Below are positions 7,982 through 16,124 of a stretch of 64,000 nucleotides of DNA, one piece after another. Under the pieces are notes generated by a model. That model searched no databases and was not told the origin of the DNA. It was given only the letters and a program-made list of their open reading frames with translations. Numbering within the stretch: position 1 is the stretch's first letter; every line of letters begins with the position of its first letter. The stretch lies in assembly GCA_030538475.1 (NCBI GenBank), contig JAUNTX010000008.1, positions 1 to 64,000 on the forward strand. Direction: 5' to 3'. The translations under genes and the position numbers were made by a program. The stretch comes from Dermabacter sp. GTDB lineage: Bacteria; Actinomycetota; Actinomycetes; Actinomycetales; Dermabacteraceae.

Positions 7982-9259
7982 GTGGTGGCGCGAGGGGGCG
8001 GTTCCCAGATGGCGGGGGCCGACGGGCCGACGCGAGAGGGTGCCGGTTCGGCCGGAACCAACGGGCCGACGCGAGGGGGCGCCGGTTCGGCCGGAAGCGA
8101 CGGGCCGACGGCAGCAGGCGTTCGTGTGACGCCCTCAATGGTGGGCGTCGTGGTGCCGAGCTATGGGCCGCTCGACGATGTGGCGGCGATGCTCAATGGG
8201 CTCGTGGGGCCGCACGTGCCCGCGGACGAGCGTCCGGGGCGCGTGGTCGTGGTGGACGACTGTTTCCCCGGGCCGGTTGATGCGTCCGTGCTGCCGGACG
8301 GGGTGGAGCTGATTCGGCGTGAGCGCAATGGGGGGTTTGGGGCCGCGGTCAACACGGGCCTGAAGCGTCTAGAGGGAGCCAGCGAACATGATCGCGTCGG
8401 TGGCGCCGGGTCCGACACGCACCGGCGCGAGGAACGCGGTGCGCCGGATGCGCATGGTGACGAGCGTGGGACCGCCAAGGATGATCGCGAAGGCGATACC
8501 GGGCGCGACCAGCACTACCGCGAGGATGCGACGACCGTAGCGCCCCGCATCGAGTACGCGCTCGTCGTGAACTCGGATGTGCGCCTGCCCGAGCTTTTTC
8601 TACGTGACCTGCTGACCTCGGCCTCGCCGTGGCTGCCCGCCGTCGTGGGTTGTCGAAGCGAGGACGAGTCGGGGCGCAGCGGCTATGCGGCGCGACTGTT
8701 CCCGACGGTTGGCCAGCAGGTGGTGGAGTGGCTCGTGCCGCTCGCGTCGCTGCGGCACACGGACGTTCTGCATCGAGCGGTGGGGCATGATCTTGCGGCG
8801 GAGCGGGCTTCGGGCGTGGTCCCGGTTGAGTGGGTGAGCGGTGCGCTCATGCTGCTGCCGCTGGCCGAGGTCGCGGCGGTGGGGCGCTTCGACGAAAGCT
8901 ACTTCATGTATACGGAAGAGGTGGATCTGCAGGGCAAGCTGCGGGCGGCGGGGGTGCCCGCGGTGTATGCGGCGCACCTGCGCGTGACGCACGCGGGTGG
9001 TGGCAGTGCGGGCAGCGAGGCGCGCAGGCGCGGTTGGCTCACGAACGCGCGCGACCTCTATGCCCGCCGCCACTTGAATCCGTGGGCGCTCAGGGCGGGA
9101 CTCGCGGGGGCAACGCTCGTGAACCTCGCCTGGAACACGGGCAGGCGCGCGGCCGGGCGCGACGTGCACCCAGTGCAGACGGCGGCTTTTGAGTGGGGGC
9201 TGCTTCGTGCGGCGCGGCGCTTCCGCGGGGCCGACGGAGCAGGCTGGGGAGCGTCCTGA
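7982..9259 (+). CDS. Family 2 glycosyltransferase with low-complexity insertions
   Basis: The 425-residue protein starts with GTG two bases after the kinase stop. The GT-A core begins near residue 53 (MVGVVVPSYGPLDD), shows VVVVDDC and RNGGFGAAVNTGL, then VVNSDVRLP and FMYTEEVDL, as in rhamnosyltransferase-type GT2 enzymes. It should transfer a sugar during repeat-unit assembly; donor and acceptor are unknown. Two oddities stand out. The first 45 residues are a 13-residue repeat (GPTREGAGSAG...) written by a 39-bp DNA repeat. A charged, His/Asp/Arg/Gly-rich insertion of about 60 residues interrupts the core between NTGLKRLE and IEYALVVNSD. The 3' end runs into a 36-bp tandem repeat. Confidence 0.85.
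   Translation: MVARGGGSQMAGADGPTREGAGSAGTNGPTRGGAGSAGSDGPTAAGVRVTPSMVGVVVPSYGPLDDVAAMLNGLVGPHVPADERPGRVVVVDDCFPGPVDASVLPDGVELIRRERNGGFGAAVNTGLKRLEGASEHDRVGGAGSDTHRREERGAPDAHGDERGTAKDDREGDTGRDQHYREDATTVAPRIEYALVVNSDVRLPELFLRDLLTSASPWLPAVVGCRSEDESGRSGYAARLFPTVGQQVVEWLVPLASLRHTDVLHRAVGHDLAAERASGVVPVEWVSGALMLLPLAEVAAVGRFDESYFMYTEEVDLQGKLRAAGVPAVYAAHLRVTHAGGGSAGSEARRRGWLTNARDLYARRHLNPWALRAGLAGATLVNLAWNTGRRAAGRDVHPVQTAAFEWGLLRAARRFRGADGAGWGAS
8024..8118 (+). repeat. 39-bp tandem repeat in the GT2 5' end
   Basis: Units begin at 8024, 8063 and 8102 (partial), each opening GGGCCGACG; the first two units are nearly identical over 39 bp. The unit is 13 codons long, so copy-number change keeps the reading frame and only lengthens the N-terminal repeat of the glycosyltransferase. 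Confidence 0.75.
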
Positions 9260-9358
9260 GCTGGGGCCGATGGGGCAAGCGGGGAAGCGCCCTGAGACCG
9301 GGCCGACGGAGCAGGCAGGGAAGCGCCCTGAGGCGCGGCCGACAGAGCACCGCCCTGG
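9227..9358 (+). repeat. 36-bp imperfect tandem repeat
   Basis: Units begin at 9227, 9263, 9299 and 9335 (partial), with the pattern GGGGCCGACGGAGCAGGC then a G-rich stretch and CCTGAG. The first unit lies inside the GT2 reading frame and contains its stop codon's neighbourhood. The others lie in the gap before the next gene. The 12-codon period and the GGGCCGACG core are shared in style with the 39-bp repeat at 8024. Confidence 0.75.
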
Positions 9359-9439
9359 GGCGCGGTGCGTGCGGTTTTTCGTCGCGCGTGGTGTGCGTCC
9401 CGATTTGCCGCCGCCCGCTCCTTACCGCTTGTTCAGGTT

Positions 9440-9454
9440 CGTATGATGGACGCT
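9440..9454 (+). promoter_or_regulatory. Possible internal promoter (-10 TATGAT)
   Basis: TATGAT at 9442-9447 matches the -10 consensus at 5 of 6 positions and lies 15 bases before the ATG at 9463, which has no Shine-Dalgarno sequence. A start near 9454 would give a very short leader. No good -35 is visible, so this is tentative. Confidence 0.35.
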
Positions 9455-9462
9455 AGGCCCGC

Positions 9463-10824
9463 ATGCCCACGAAGAGAACGGACGTGTTCGTGAATATCTG
9501 GCAGGACCCCGATGCCAGTTCGGGTCTCATTTACCCCTCTGACCTTGCCGAATGGCAGGAGTGGCAGAACTCCCGCAGGCGCGTGCAGCGCGGTGCGGCG
9601 GCGGCGCGAGGCGCGGTGAAGGCGGCGGCGTCGTGGCGGCCGTCCCGCCGAGCAGTGGCGCCGGGGGCGCCGGAGGGGAGCGCGGGAACCGGGGAAGTCC
9701 TGGGCGCCGCAGGGGACGCGCCATCACAGGAGCGCACGGGCGGGACGGATCCTGTCGTGGATGCCGGGAAGCACACGAGGGCGCACGAGGGTGACGCCCA
9801 GACCAGTGCGCAAGAGCCCCGGAAGCAGGTACACGCGCAGACACCCGCGGCCGAGGCCGCGGCGCCCGCGCGCTCAGCCGCCACCGACGATGCTCCCCGC
9901 TATGCGCTCGCCCACCGTGCGGGTGAGGTGGCCGGTTCTCACGTGGTGATCGGCATTGACTCGAACTCGCCCACGGCGAAGGCGAACAGTCTGTCGATCC
10001 TGCCGTACATGTCGGGCGCGGTGTCGGTGCTGTTCCCGGCGCACCTGGATTTTCCGGAGCTTCGCGGCGAGGGGTGGAGCCGCATCGACCTCAGCGACCC
10101 GGTGGCGGAGATTGTGGAGCGGGCCCCGTCGGCGGTGGTGACGCTCGGGCATTTCCTCGGCGCGGGGGCGGTCCTGCACCGCGTGGCCGCGCGGGCGGGG
10201 ATCGAGGAGTTTGTGCTGCAGCACGGGGTGCTGACCCCGTATGCGCCGCCGCTGCCGCCGAATGCGACGCTGCTCGCGTGGAGCGAGGCCGATGCCGAGT
10301 TTTGGACGATGCGCCGCGCCGATGTCACGTCCCGCACGGTGGGCAGCCAGCACCTGTGGGAGGCGGCGCAGCGCCCGTTGGAGGGGGATGTGGTGGAGCG
10401 CCCGGTGTTCCTTGGCCAGTTGCATGGCGCGGAGCTTCCGAGGCGGGTCACGGGGGGCAGCGCGTGGCATTTTTGCCAGGGGAACAACGGCCTGTATCGG
10501 CCGCATCCGCGCGAAGAGGACGCCTTGAGCAGGGCGCAGCACGCGCTGTGGCGTCGCCGGGGCATGGAGTTCGCGGACTCGTCGGTCCCGCTGAATGAGA
10601 TGCCGAATCAGGTGGTGGGCGTGTTTTCCACGGGCGTCCTGGAGGCGGCCGTGCGGGGGATCCCGGCGTGGGTGTATGCGGTGCGGGCACCCCTGTGGGT
10701 GGAGGAGCTGTGGGGCCGGTACGGCATGAGGCGGTGGGGGTCGCAGAGGCCGACGGAGGCCCTGGACATTATTGAGGCCGAACCGGCCACGCGGATCGCG
10801 CAGATTGTGGAGGCAGGAGCATGA
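9463..10824 (+). CDS. GT-B-like capsule biosynthesis protein (putative glycosyltransferase)
   Basis: The 453-residue protein has a long Ala/Glu/Thr-rich low-complexity stretch at about residues 30-145. A globular domain follows with VVIGIDSNSPTAKANSLSIL, FVLQHGV, YRPHPRE and a late GVFSTGVLEAA..GIPAWVY block. The pattern of a PHP motif followed by a Ser/Thr-Gly...EAA...G.P motif resembles GT-B enzymes such as polysialyl- or CDP-glycerol-type transferases. The neuA start overlaps its end by 4 bp, so use of the CMP-activated sugar as donor is an attractive inference. I cannot assign a family with certainty. Confidence 0.55.
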   Translation: MPTKRTDVFVNIWQDPDASSGLIYPSDLAEWQEWQNSRRRVQRGAAAARGAVKAAASWRPSRRAVAPGAPEGSAGTGEVLGAAGDAPSQERTGGTDPVVDAGKHTRAHEGDAQTSAQEPRKQVHAQTPAAEAAAPARSAATDDAPRYALAHRAGEVAGSHVVIGIDSNSPTAKANSLSILPYMSGAVSVLFPAHLDFPELRGEGWSRIDLSDPVAEIVERAPSAVVTLGHFLGAGAVLHRVAARAGIEEFVLQHGVLTPYAPPLPPNATLLAWSEADAEFWTMRRADVTSRTVGSQHLWEAAQRPLEGDVVERPVFLGQLHGAELPRRVTGGSAWHFCQGNNGLYRPHPREEDALSRAQHALWRRRGMEFADSSVPLNEMPNQVVGVFSTGVLEAAVRGIPAWVYAVRAPLWVEELWGRYGMRRWGSQRPTEALDIIEAEPATRIAQIVEAGA

Positions 10825-11522
10825 CGGTACTGGCGGTGATTCCGGCGCGGGGTGGGTCGAAGGGGATTCCTCGCAAGAACCTGCTGCCGATTGGCGGGCG
10901 GCCGCTGATCGCGTGGACGATCGCGCAGGCGCTCGAGGCGGGCGATGATGTGCACGTGGCGGTGTCCACGGAGGATGAGGAGATTGCGGAGGTGGCCCGG
11001 CGGTACGGGGCGCACGTGATCGAGCGTCCGGCGGAGCTCGCGGAAGATACGACGCCGACGGAGCCGGTGATCGTGCACGCGATGGACGTGGCGGAGGCGG
11101 CGGGCATGGAGCTCGAGGCGGTCATGCTGCTGCAGGCGACGAGCCCGGTGCGCAGGCCGGAGACGATTCGGCGGGCGATTGAGAAGTTTCGGGCCGACGG
11201 GGCGGATTCACTCGTGGCGGTGGTGCCGGAGTCGCCGTTCTTTTGGCGCCCGCCAGCCACGCCGGGGGAGAGCGCGAGCGCGCACTACGACTGGTCGAGG
11301 CGTCCGCGGCGCCAGGAACTCACGCCAGATCAGATGTTTTATTTCGAGAACGGCAGTCTGTACGTGACGAAGCCGGAGCTGTACCGCGAGACGATGAATC
11401 GTCTGGGCGGCAAGATTTCTTTGTTCATGCTGGAAGAAGTGGAAGGGGTGGACATCGATACCGTGGCAGACGTTGCTGCTGCCGAGCAGATGCTCGCCCG
11501 GATTGGATGGACCCTCTCATGA
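10821..11522 (+). CDS. neuA: Acylneuraminate (nonulosonate) cytidylyltransferase
   Basis: The 233-residue protein activates a nine-carbon keto sugar acid with CTP to give CMP-sugar. It has the family length and the N-terminal nucleotide-binding motif IPARGGSKGIPRKNL, then VAVSTEDEEIAEVA, VMLLQATSPVRRPETI and FYFENGSLYV. It overlaps the upstream gene by ATGA and the downstream neuB fusion by ATGA, so all three are translated together. Sequence alone does not show whether the substrate is Neu5Ac, legionaminate, pseudaminate or another nonulosonate. Confidence 0.9.
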   Translation: MTVLAVIPARGGSKGIPRKNLLPIGGRPLIAWTIAQALEAGDDVHVAVSTEDEEIAEVARRYGAHVIERPAELAEDTTPTEPVIVHAMDVAEAAGMELEAVMLLQATSPVRRPETIRRAIEKFRADGADSLVAVVPESPFFWRPPATPGESASAHYDWSRRPRRQELTPDQMFYFENGSLYVTKPELYRETMNRLGGKISLFMLEEVEGVDIDTVADVAAAEQMLARIGWTLS

Positions 11523-13768
11523 TTATTGACCGCACCACCTCCCCGTACACGGTGAGCAGCGAGGCAAGCATTCTCGAGGCGCTGCGCAAGATTAGCGACA
11601 ATCAGGCTCGGATCGTGTTCGTGGTGGACGCGCACGGCGTGGTGCACGGCACCTTGACCGACGGCGATGTGCGCCGCTACCTGGTGCGCGAAGCATCGCC
11701 GGATCTGGGGTTGCCGGCGCTCGACGTGGCGAACACGGGGTTCTTGTCGGTCCTGGAGGGGACGCCGGGCCCGGAGGTGGAGCGGTTGTTCCGCCCGGGC
11801 GTGGATCGTTTGCCGGTGCTGGATGAGCGCGGCCGCATTGTCGCGGTGGCGTCGCCGAGTGCGGAGGTGATGACGATTGGTCGGCATTCGATTGGTCGGG
11901 GTTTGCCGTCGCTCATCATTGGCGAGATCGGTAATAATCACCAGGGTGATGTGGAGCTGGCGAAGCATCTCGTGGATCACTGCGTGAACGCGGGTGTGAA
12001 CACGGTGAAGTTCCAACTGCGCGATATGGCGAGCCTGTATAGGTCGGGCGGGTCGAGTTCGGCAGGCGAGGATTTGGGCCCGCAATACACGATGAATCTG
12101 CTCGCGAAGTATTCGCTGAGTGTCGAGGACATGTACCGCGTGTTCGATTATTGCGGCGAGAAGGACGTGGATGTCATCTGCACGCCGTGGGACCTGGTGA
12201 GTGCGGACGCGCTGCACGCCTACGGGATGGTGGGGTACAAGATCGCGTCGGCTGACCTGACGAACGATGAACTGCTCGCGCACGTGGCGAATTTCCACGA
12301 CCCGATGGTGGTGTCCACGGGCATGTCGAGCGAGACGGAGATCCGGGGCGCGGTGAAAATCCTCAAGGATCACGGCGCGCCGTACGCGCTGCTGCAGACC
12401 CAATCCACGTACCCGGCGCCGTTCAAGGACGTGAACCTGGCCTACATGGATCGGCTGGCTGAACTGGGAGAATGCCTCGTCGGCTATTCGGGCCATGAGC
12501 GCGGCTGGCACGTGCCGATCGCGGCGGTGGCGCGCGGGGCCTCGATTATCGAGAAGCACGTGACGGTGGATAAGTCGCTCGAGGGCAACGATCACAAGGT
12601 GTCGCTGTTGCCGGACGAGCTCGCGCACATGGTGCGCCAGATCCGCGAGGTCGAGGAGTCGATTGGTTCGGCTCGCCCGCGCGAGCTGTCCACGGGCGAG
12701 CTCATGAATCGCGTGAACCTCGCGAAGTCGCTCGTGGCGGCGCGGGACCTCACGGTCGGCGATGTCATCACGCCCGCGGATATTGATGTGAAGTCGCCGG
12801 GTCGCGGCCTGCAGCCGAACCAGCGCGAGGCCCTGCTCGGCGTGACCCTGCACCGCGATGTTCCCGCGGGCGACTTCTTCTACCCGGGTGACCTCGCCGA
12901 ACAGGCGCAGCAGCATCACGCGTACAGCTTCCGTCGGCCCTGGGGCCTGCCGGTGCGGTTCCACGACTTCCGGCCCCTGCTCGAGGTGTCCGAGCCGGAT
13001 TTCCTGGAGTTCCACCAGAGCTACAAGGATATGGAGCTGGATCCGGCGAGTTTCTTCACGCCGGGCGAGAAGCTGCCGCAGTTCTTCACGGTGCACGCCC
13101 CCGACCTGTATGCGGGCGACTTCCTCATTGACCTGGCGAGCCCGGACGATGAGATCTGGGAGCGGTCGATCCGCGAGGTGCAGAAGGTTGTGGATATGAC
13201 GCGCGACATGCGCCGATTCTTCACGTGCGCCGAGGACCCGATCGTGATCGTGACGATGGGCGGGTTCCTGCCGGACGCCCACGTGCGGCCCGAGGAGCGC
13301 ATCCCGATGTACGAGCGGGTGCAGCGAGGCCTCGAGCGGATCGACGAGGAGGGGGTGCGCCTGACCGCGCAGACCCTGCCGCCGTTCCCGTGGCTCATGG
13401 GCGGTCAGCAGTTCCACAACCTCTTTATGGACCCCGAGGATTCGGTGTGGTTCTGCGAGAAGTACGGGCGTCGGCTCACGTTTGACGTCTCGCATTCGAA
13501 GCTCGCGGCGAACTTTGCGGGCCGCCCGTTCAGCGAATACATCGACCTCATGGGCCCCTACAGCGAGCACCTGCACGTCGTGGATTCGGTGGGCGTTGAT
13601 GGCGAGGGCGTCCAGGTGGGCGAGGGCGAGGTGGATTGGGCGGACTTCGGTCAGCGGATCGACCGCGTGGCGCCGAACGCCCCGTTCATTCCGGAGATTT
13701 GGATGGGCCACGTGAACAATGGCGAGGGCTTCTTCACCGCCCTGGACCGCCTCGAAAAGTGGATGTGA
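11519..13768 (+). CDS. neuB: CBS - NeuB synthase - TIM-barrel isomerase fusion
   Basis: Start ATG 11519 overlaps the neuA stop and gives 749 residues, about twice the length of a normal NeuB. A CBS-domain pair occupies about residues 8-118 (VFVVDAHGVVHGTLTDGDVRRYL; LPVLDERGRIVAV). The NeuB barrel covers about 130-385 (IIGEIGNNHQGD, TVKFQ, QSTYPAPF, VGYSGHE, IEKHVTVDKSLEGNDH). An SAF/antifreeze-like domain follows at about 397-460. The last 275 residues form a xylose-isomerase-like TIM barrel (FHDFRPLL, TVHAPDLYAGDF, LTFDVSHSKLAAN). NeuB condenses phosphoenolpyruvate with a six-carbon amino sugar. The C-terminal barrel may supply an isomerase/epimerase step, and the CBS pair may sense nucleotides. 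Confidence 0.88.
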   Translation: MIIDRTTSPYTVSSEASILEALRKISDNQARIVFVVDAHGVVHGTLTDGDVRRYLVREASPDLGLPALDVANTGFLSVLEGTPGPEVERLFRPGVDRLPVLDERGRIVAVASPSAEVMTIGRHSIGRGLPSLIIGEIGNNHQGDVELAKHLVDHCVNAGVNTVKFQLRDMASLYRSGGSSSAGEDLGPQYTMNLLAKYSLSVEDMYRVFDYCGEKDVDVICTPWDLVSADALHAYGMVGYKIASADLTNDELLAHVANFHDPMVVSTGMSSETEIRGAVKILKDHGAPYALLQTQSTYPAPFKDVNLAYMDRLAELGECLVGYSGHERGWHVPIAAVARGASIIEKHVTVDKSLEGNDHKVSLLPDELAHMVRQIREVEESIGSARPRELSTGELMNRVNLAKSLVAARDLTVGDVITPADIDVKSPGRGLQPNQREALLGVTLHRDVPAGDFFYPGDLAEQAQQHHAYSFRRPWGLPVRFHDFRPLLEVSEPDFLEFHQSYKDMELDPASFFTPGEKLPQFFTVHAPDLYAGDFLIDLASPDDEIWERSIREVQKVVDMTRDMRRFFTCAEDPIVIVTMGGFLPDAHVRPEERIPMYERVQRGLERIDEEGVRLTAQTLPPFPWLMGGQQFHNLFMDPEDSVWFCEKYGRRLTFDVSHSKLAANFAGRPFSEYIDLMGPYSEHLHVVDSVGVDGEGVQVGEGEVDWADFGQRIDRVAPNAPFIPEIWMGHVNNGEGFFTALDRLEKWM

Positions 13769-14889
13769 CGCGGGGACGAGTGCTGAGCGCCATGACCCCC
13801 ATCCGCCCTTCCGGCGGCGCCGTGCCTCGCACGGTGCTGTGGTACACCCCGGTCCCGAATGTGGCCGGGGTGGGTCGGCATCTGCTGGACGTGGCGGGGG
13901 CGGGCATCCCGGGTTTTAGGGTCGTGTTCGCGGTGCCGGAGGGTCCGCTTGCCGAGGCGCTGCGCGAGAGCGGAGCGGCGGTCGTGACGGGCAGTTTTGG
14001 CGTGGCCGACGGGGCCCGGTCCGCGGTGCGGGAGCTGCGCGCGCTCATGCGTCGGCTCCGCCCGGCCGTTCTGCACACGCATCTCGCGTTTGGTGACCTG
14101 GTGGGGATGCTCGCCGTGGTCAGGATGCGGGGGGCCGACGGGCGCCGGGTGCGGCTCGTGAGCACGGAGCACGGCATCGCGGGCGATTCGACCCTGTATC
14201 AGGCGCATCGGGCGATTGCGGCGCTCAAGCTGCAGATTCATTCGCTGCGGCTGCGGCGGACGGATCGGGTGATCGCGGTGAGCGCATCGACGAAGCGGCA
14301 GGTGCTGCGGCAGTGGGGTCGCGGCGCGGGTATCAGCGTGATTCGCAACGGCGTGGATCCGGTGGATGCGGCGCCGCCGCGGTCGGGTCTCAGGGTGCTG
14401 AGCCTCGCGCGCCTCAGCCACGAGAAGCGGATCGATGCGCTGCTCGAGGGCTTCGCCCTGGTGGTGCGGGAGCATCCCGAGGCGAGGTTGAGTGTGGCGG
14501 GCGAGGGTCCGCTGCGCGCCGAGCTGGAGGCGCGGGCACGCGCGCTCGGGATTGAGGATGCGGTGGCGTTTGTCGGGTTTGTTGACGGCGCGGAGGCGAT
14601 GCGAACGCACGATGTGGTGGCGCAGCTGTCGGCGTGGGAGAACCTGTCGTACACGCTGCTGGACGCGGTGGCGCACGGCCGGGGCGTCGTGGCGAGCGAT
14701 GTGGGCGGGAATCGGGAGATTGTTCCCGCGCGCTGCCTGGTCGATCCCGACGACCCCGCCGCGGTGGCCGCGGCCGTGATCGAGCAGGGGCAGGACCTTG
14801 CCGAACGGCCCACGCCCGCGCGGGGCAGCGTGAGCGTGGGGCAGATGTGTGAACGGATCGCTGGGGCATACGAGGAGGTGCTCGCGTGA
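13765..14889 (+). CDS. Family 4 glycosyltransferase
   Basis: I place the start at GTG 13765, which overlaps the neuB stop by 4 bp. ATG 13792 is an alternative that gives a shorter N-terminus. The GT-B protein has the usual GT4 marks: VPNVAGVGRHLLD near the start, LVSTEHG, VIAVSASTKRQV, the donor-site block LRVLSLARLSHEKRIDALLEGF, AGEGPLR and a late AWENLSYTLLDAVAHG region. It adds a sugar to the lipid-linked repeat unit at the cytoplasmic face. Donor and acceptor cannot be read from sequence. Confidence 0.85.
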   Translation: MTRGRVLSAMTPIRPSGGAVPRTVLWYTPVPNVAGVGRHLLDVAGAGIPGFRVVFAVPEGPLAEALRESGAAVVTGSFGVADGARSAVRELRALMRRLRPAVLHTHLAFGDLVGMLAVVRMRGADGRRVRLVSTEHGIAGDSTLYQAHRAIAALKLQIHSLRLRRTDRVIAVSASTKRQVLRQWGRGAGISVIRNGVDPVDAAPPRSGLRVLSLARLSHEKRIDALLEGFALVVREHPEARLSVAGEGPLRAELEARARALGIEDAVAFVGFVDGAEAMRTHDVVAQLSAWENLSYTLLDAVAHGRGVVASDVGGNREIVPARCLVDPDDPAAVAAAVIEQGQDLAERPTPARGSVSVGQMCERIAGAYEEVLA

Positions 14890-16124
14890 GCGCACACGTG
14901 GCGGCGGGAGCCGACCGGGCCGACGGCCGCGATACTGCCGCGCGCATGGCAGATTCGCTGCGCGCCGGGGTGCGCGGGGCGGGCCGCTTCCGGATCATCG
15001 AGATCGTGGCGGGCTTCATCCTGTTCACCGGTCTCCCGGTGACCTTGCCGTTCAAGAGCGAGGCCGTGACGCTGGGCCTCTTGCTCGTGATCTCTCTCGG
15101 GCGCAAGCCGCTGCGGGACCTCGGGAAGCTCCAGCTGCTCGTGCCGATCCTCGTGATCGCCGTGTCGTACCTGGCGCTCGTGTCGTTTACGGCGACGCCG
15201 ACGGAGCTGGCCGCAGACTGGCGGGGGCGCCTGCTGAGGATGGTCGTGGTGCTCGGCTTCGCGATTGTGGTGGCGAGCGGGCGGCTGGACTTACGTTCGA
15301 TTCTGGCGGGCTTTGCCGCGGCCTCGCTCGTGAACATTCCGCTGTTTTACGCGGGCCTCGTCTCGCGCAACTACGGGGATTACCTCACCGGCTGGGCGGG
15401 CGATAAGAACTACTCGGGCCTCGTCTACTGCATCACGGGCATCCTGCTCCTCGCCTATGCGAAGAGCCCCTACCTGCGGTTTCTTGTTGTCGTGGTGTAT
15501 TCCTCGGCCCTGTGGCTCACGGGCTCGCGCACCTCGCTGGCCGCGTTCGCGGGGGCGATGATCTGGATCCTCATCGCCCCGAGGGTGAACCTTGTGGGCC
15601 GCTGGCTGCTGGCGGGCGTCATCTACTGGGGCGTCATGATCACGGCGGAGGACTATTCGCAGATCGGGCAGTTCTCCGACCGCGAGGGCTCCGACCTTCT
15701 GCGCGCCCGCATTGATGAGGCGGCGCAGATCAAGACCGACGGCGCGGGCTTCTTCGGCATGGGCCTCGGTGAGGCCGTGGTGAAGATGGATGGCGGCCGG
15801 TGGTTCTTCCACAACTCCTACCTCTCCGCCCTTGTGGAGGGCGGGTGGCCGTGGCTGCTCGCGATTGTGCTCATCACCGTCGTGGTCATGCTGCAGCCGT
15901 TCAAGGCGCACCTCACTCGGGCGGAACTCTACGCTCAGGCGCTCGCGGTGGGCATTTTGATCTGTGCGTGGCGCCTCGGCGAAGTGTTCGTGACGGTGCC
16001 GTGGGCGCTCGCACTCGCGTTCGCGCTCATCGCCCAGGTGGAAGCCTCGAAACCTCCCGCCGAGGAGGCCGCGGACGGGGAGCCGCTGCCGGGCGAACGC
16101 GCACTCGTGAGCGACGACCGATGA
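14886..16124 (+). CDS. O-antigen ligase/Wzy-like polymerase
   Basis: The 412-residue multi-spanning protein has roughly ten hydrophobic segments between residues 35 and 385 and a large extracytoplasmic loop (about 245-300) that contains RARIDEA and FHNSYLSALVEGG. The NSYL...GG motif after the loop is typical of Wzy/WaaL-type proteins. It probably polymerises the repeat units outside the membrane. It is the only such candidate in the window. Start GTG 14886 overlaps the upstream stop, so it is translationally coupled. Confidence 0.75.
   Translation: MSAHVAAGADRADGRDTAARMADSLRAGVRGAGRFRIIEIVAGFILFTGLPVTLPFKSEAVTLGLLLVISLGRKPLRDLGKLQLLVPILVIAVSYLALVSFTATPTELAADWRGRLLRMVVVLGFAIVVASGRLDLRSILAGFAAASLVNIPLFYAGLVSRNYGDYLTGWAGDKNYSGLVYCITGILLLAYAKSPYLRFLVVVVYSSALWLTGSRTSLAAFAGAMIWILIAPRVNLVGRWLLAGVIYWGVMITAEDYSQIGQFSDREGSDLLRARIDEAAQIKTDGAGFFGMGLGEAVVKMDGGRWFFHNSYLSALVEGGWPWLLAIVLITVVVMLQPFKAHLTRAELYAQALAVGILICAWRLGEVFVTVPWALALAFALIAQVEASKPPAEEAADGEPLPGERALVSDDR

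Noticed and set aside
11339-13711. Long His/Arg-rich minus-strand frame opposite neuB
   Set aside because: It is an antisense shadow of a clear gene, caused by GC-rich codon bias.
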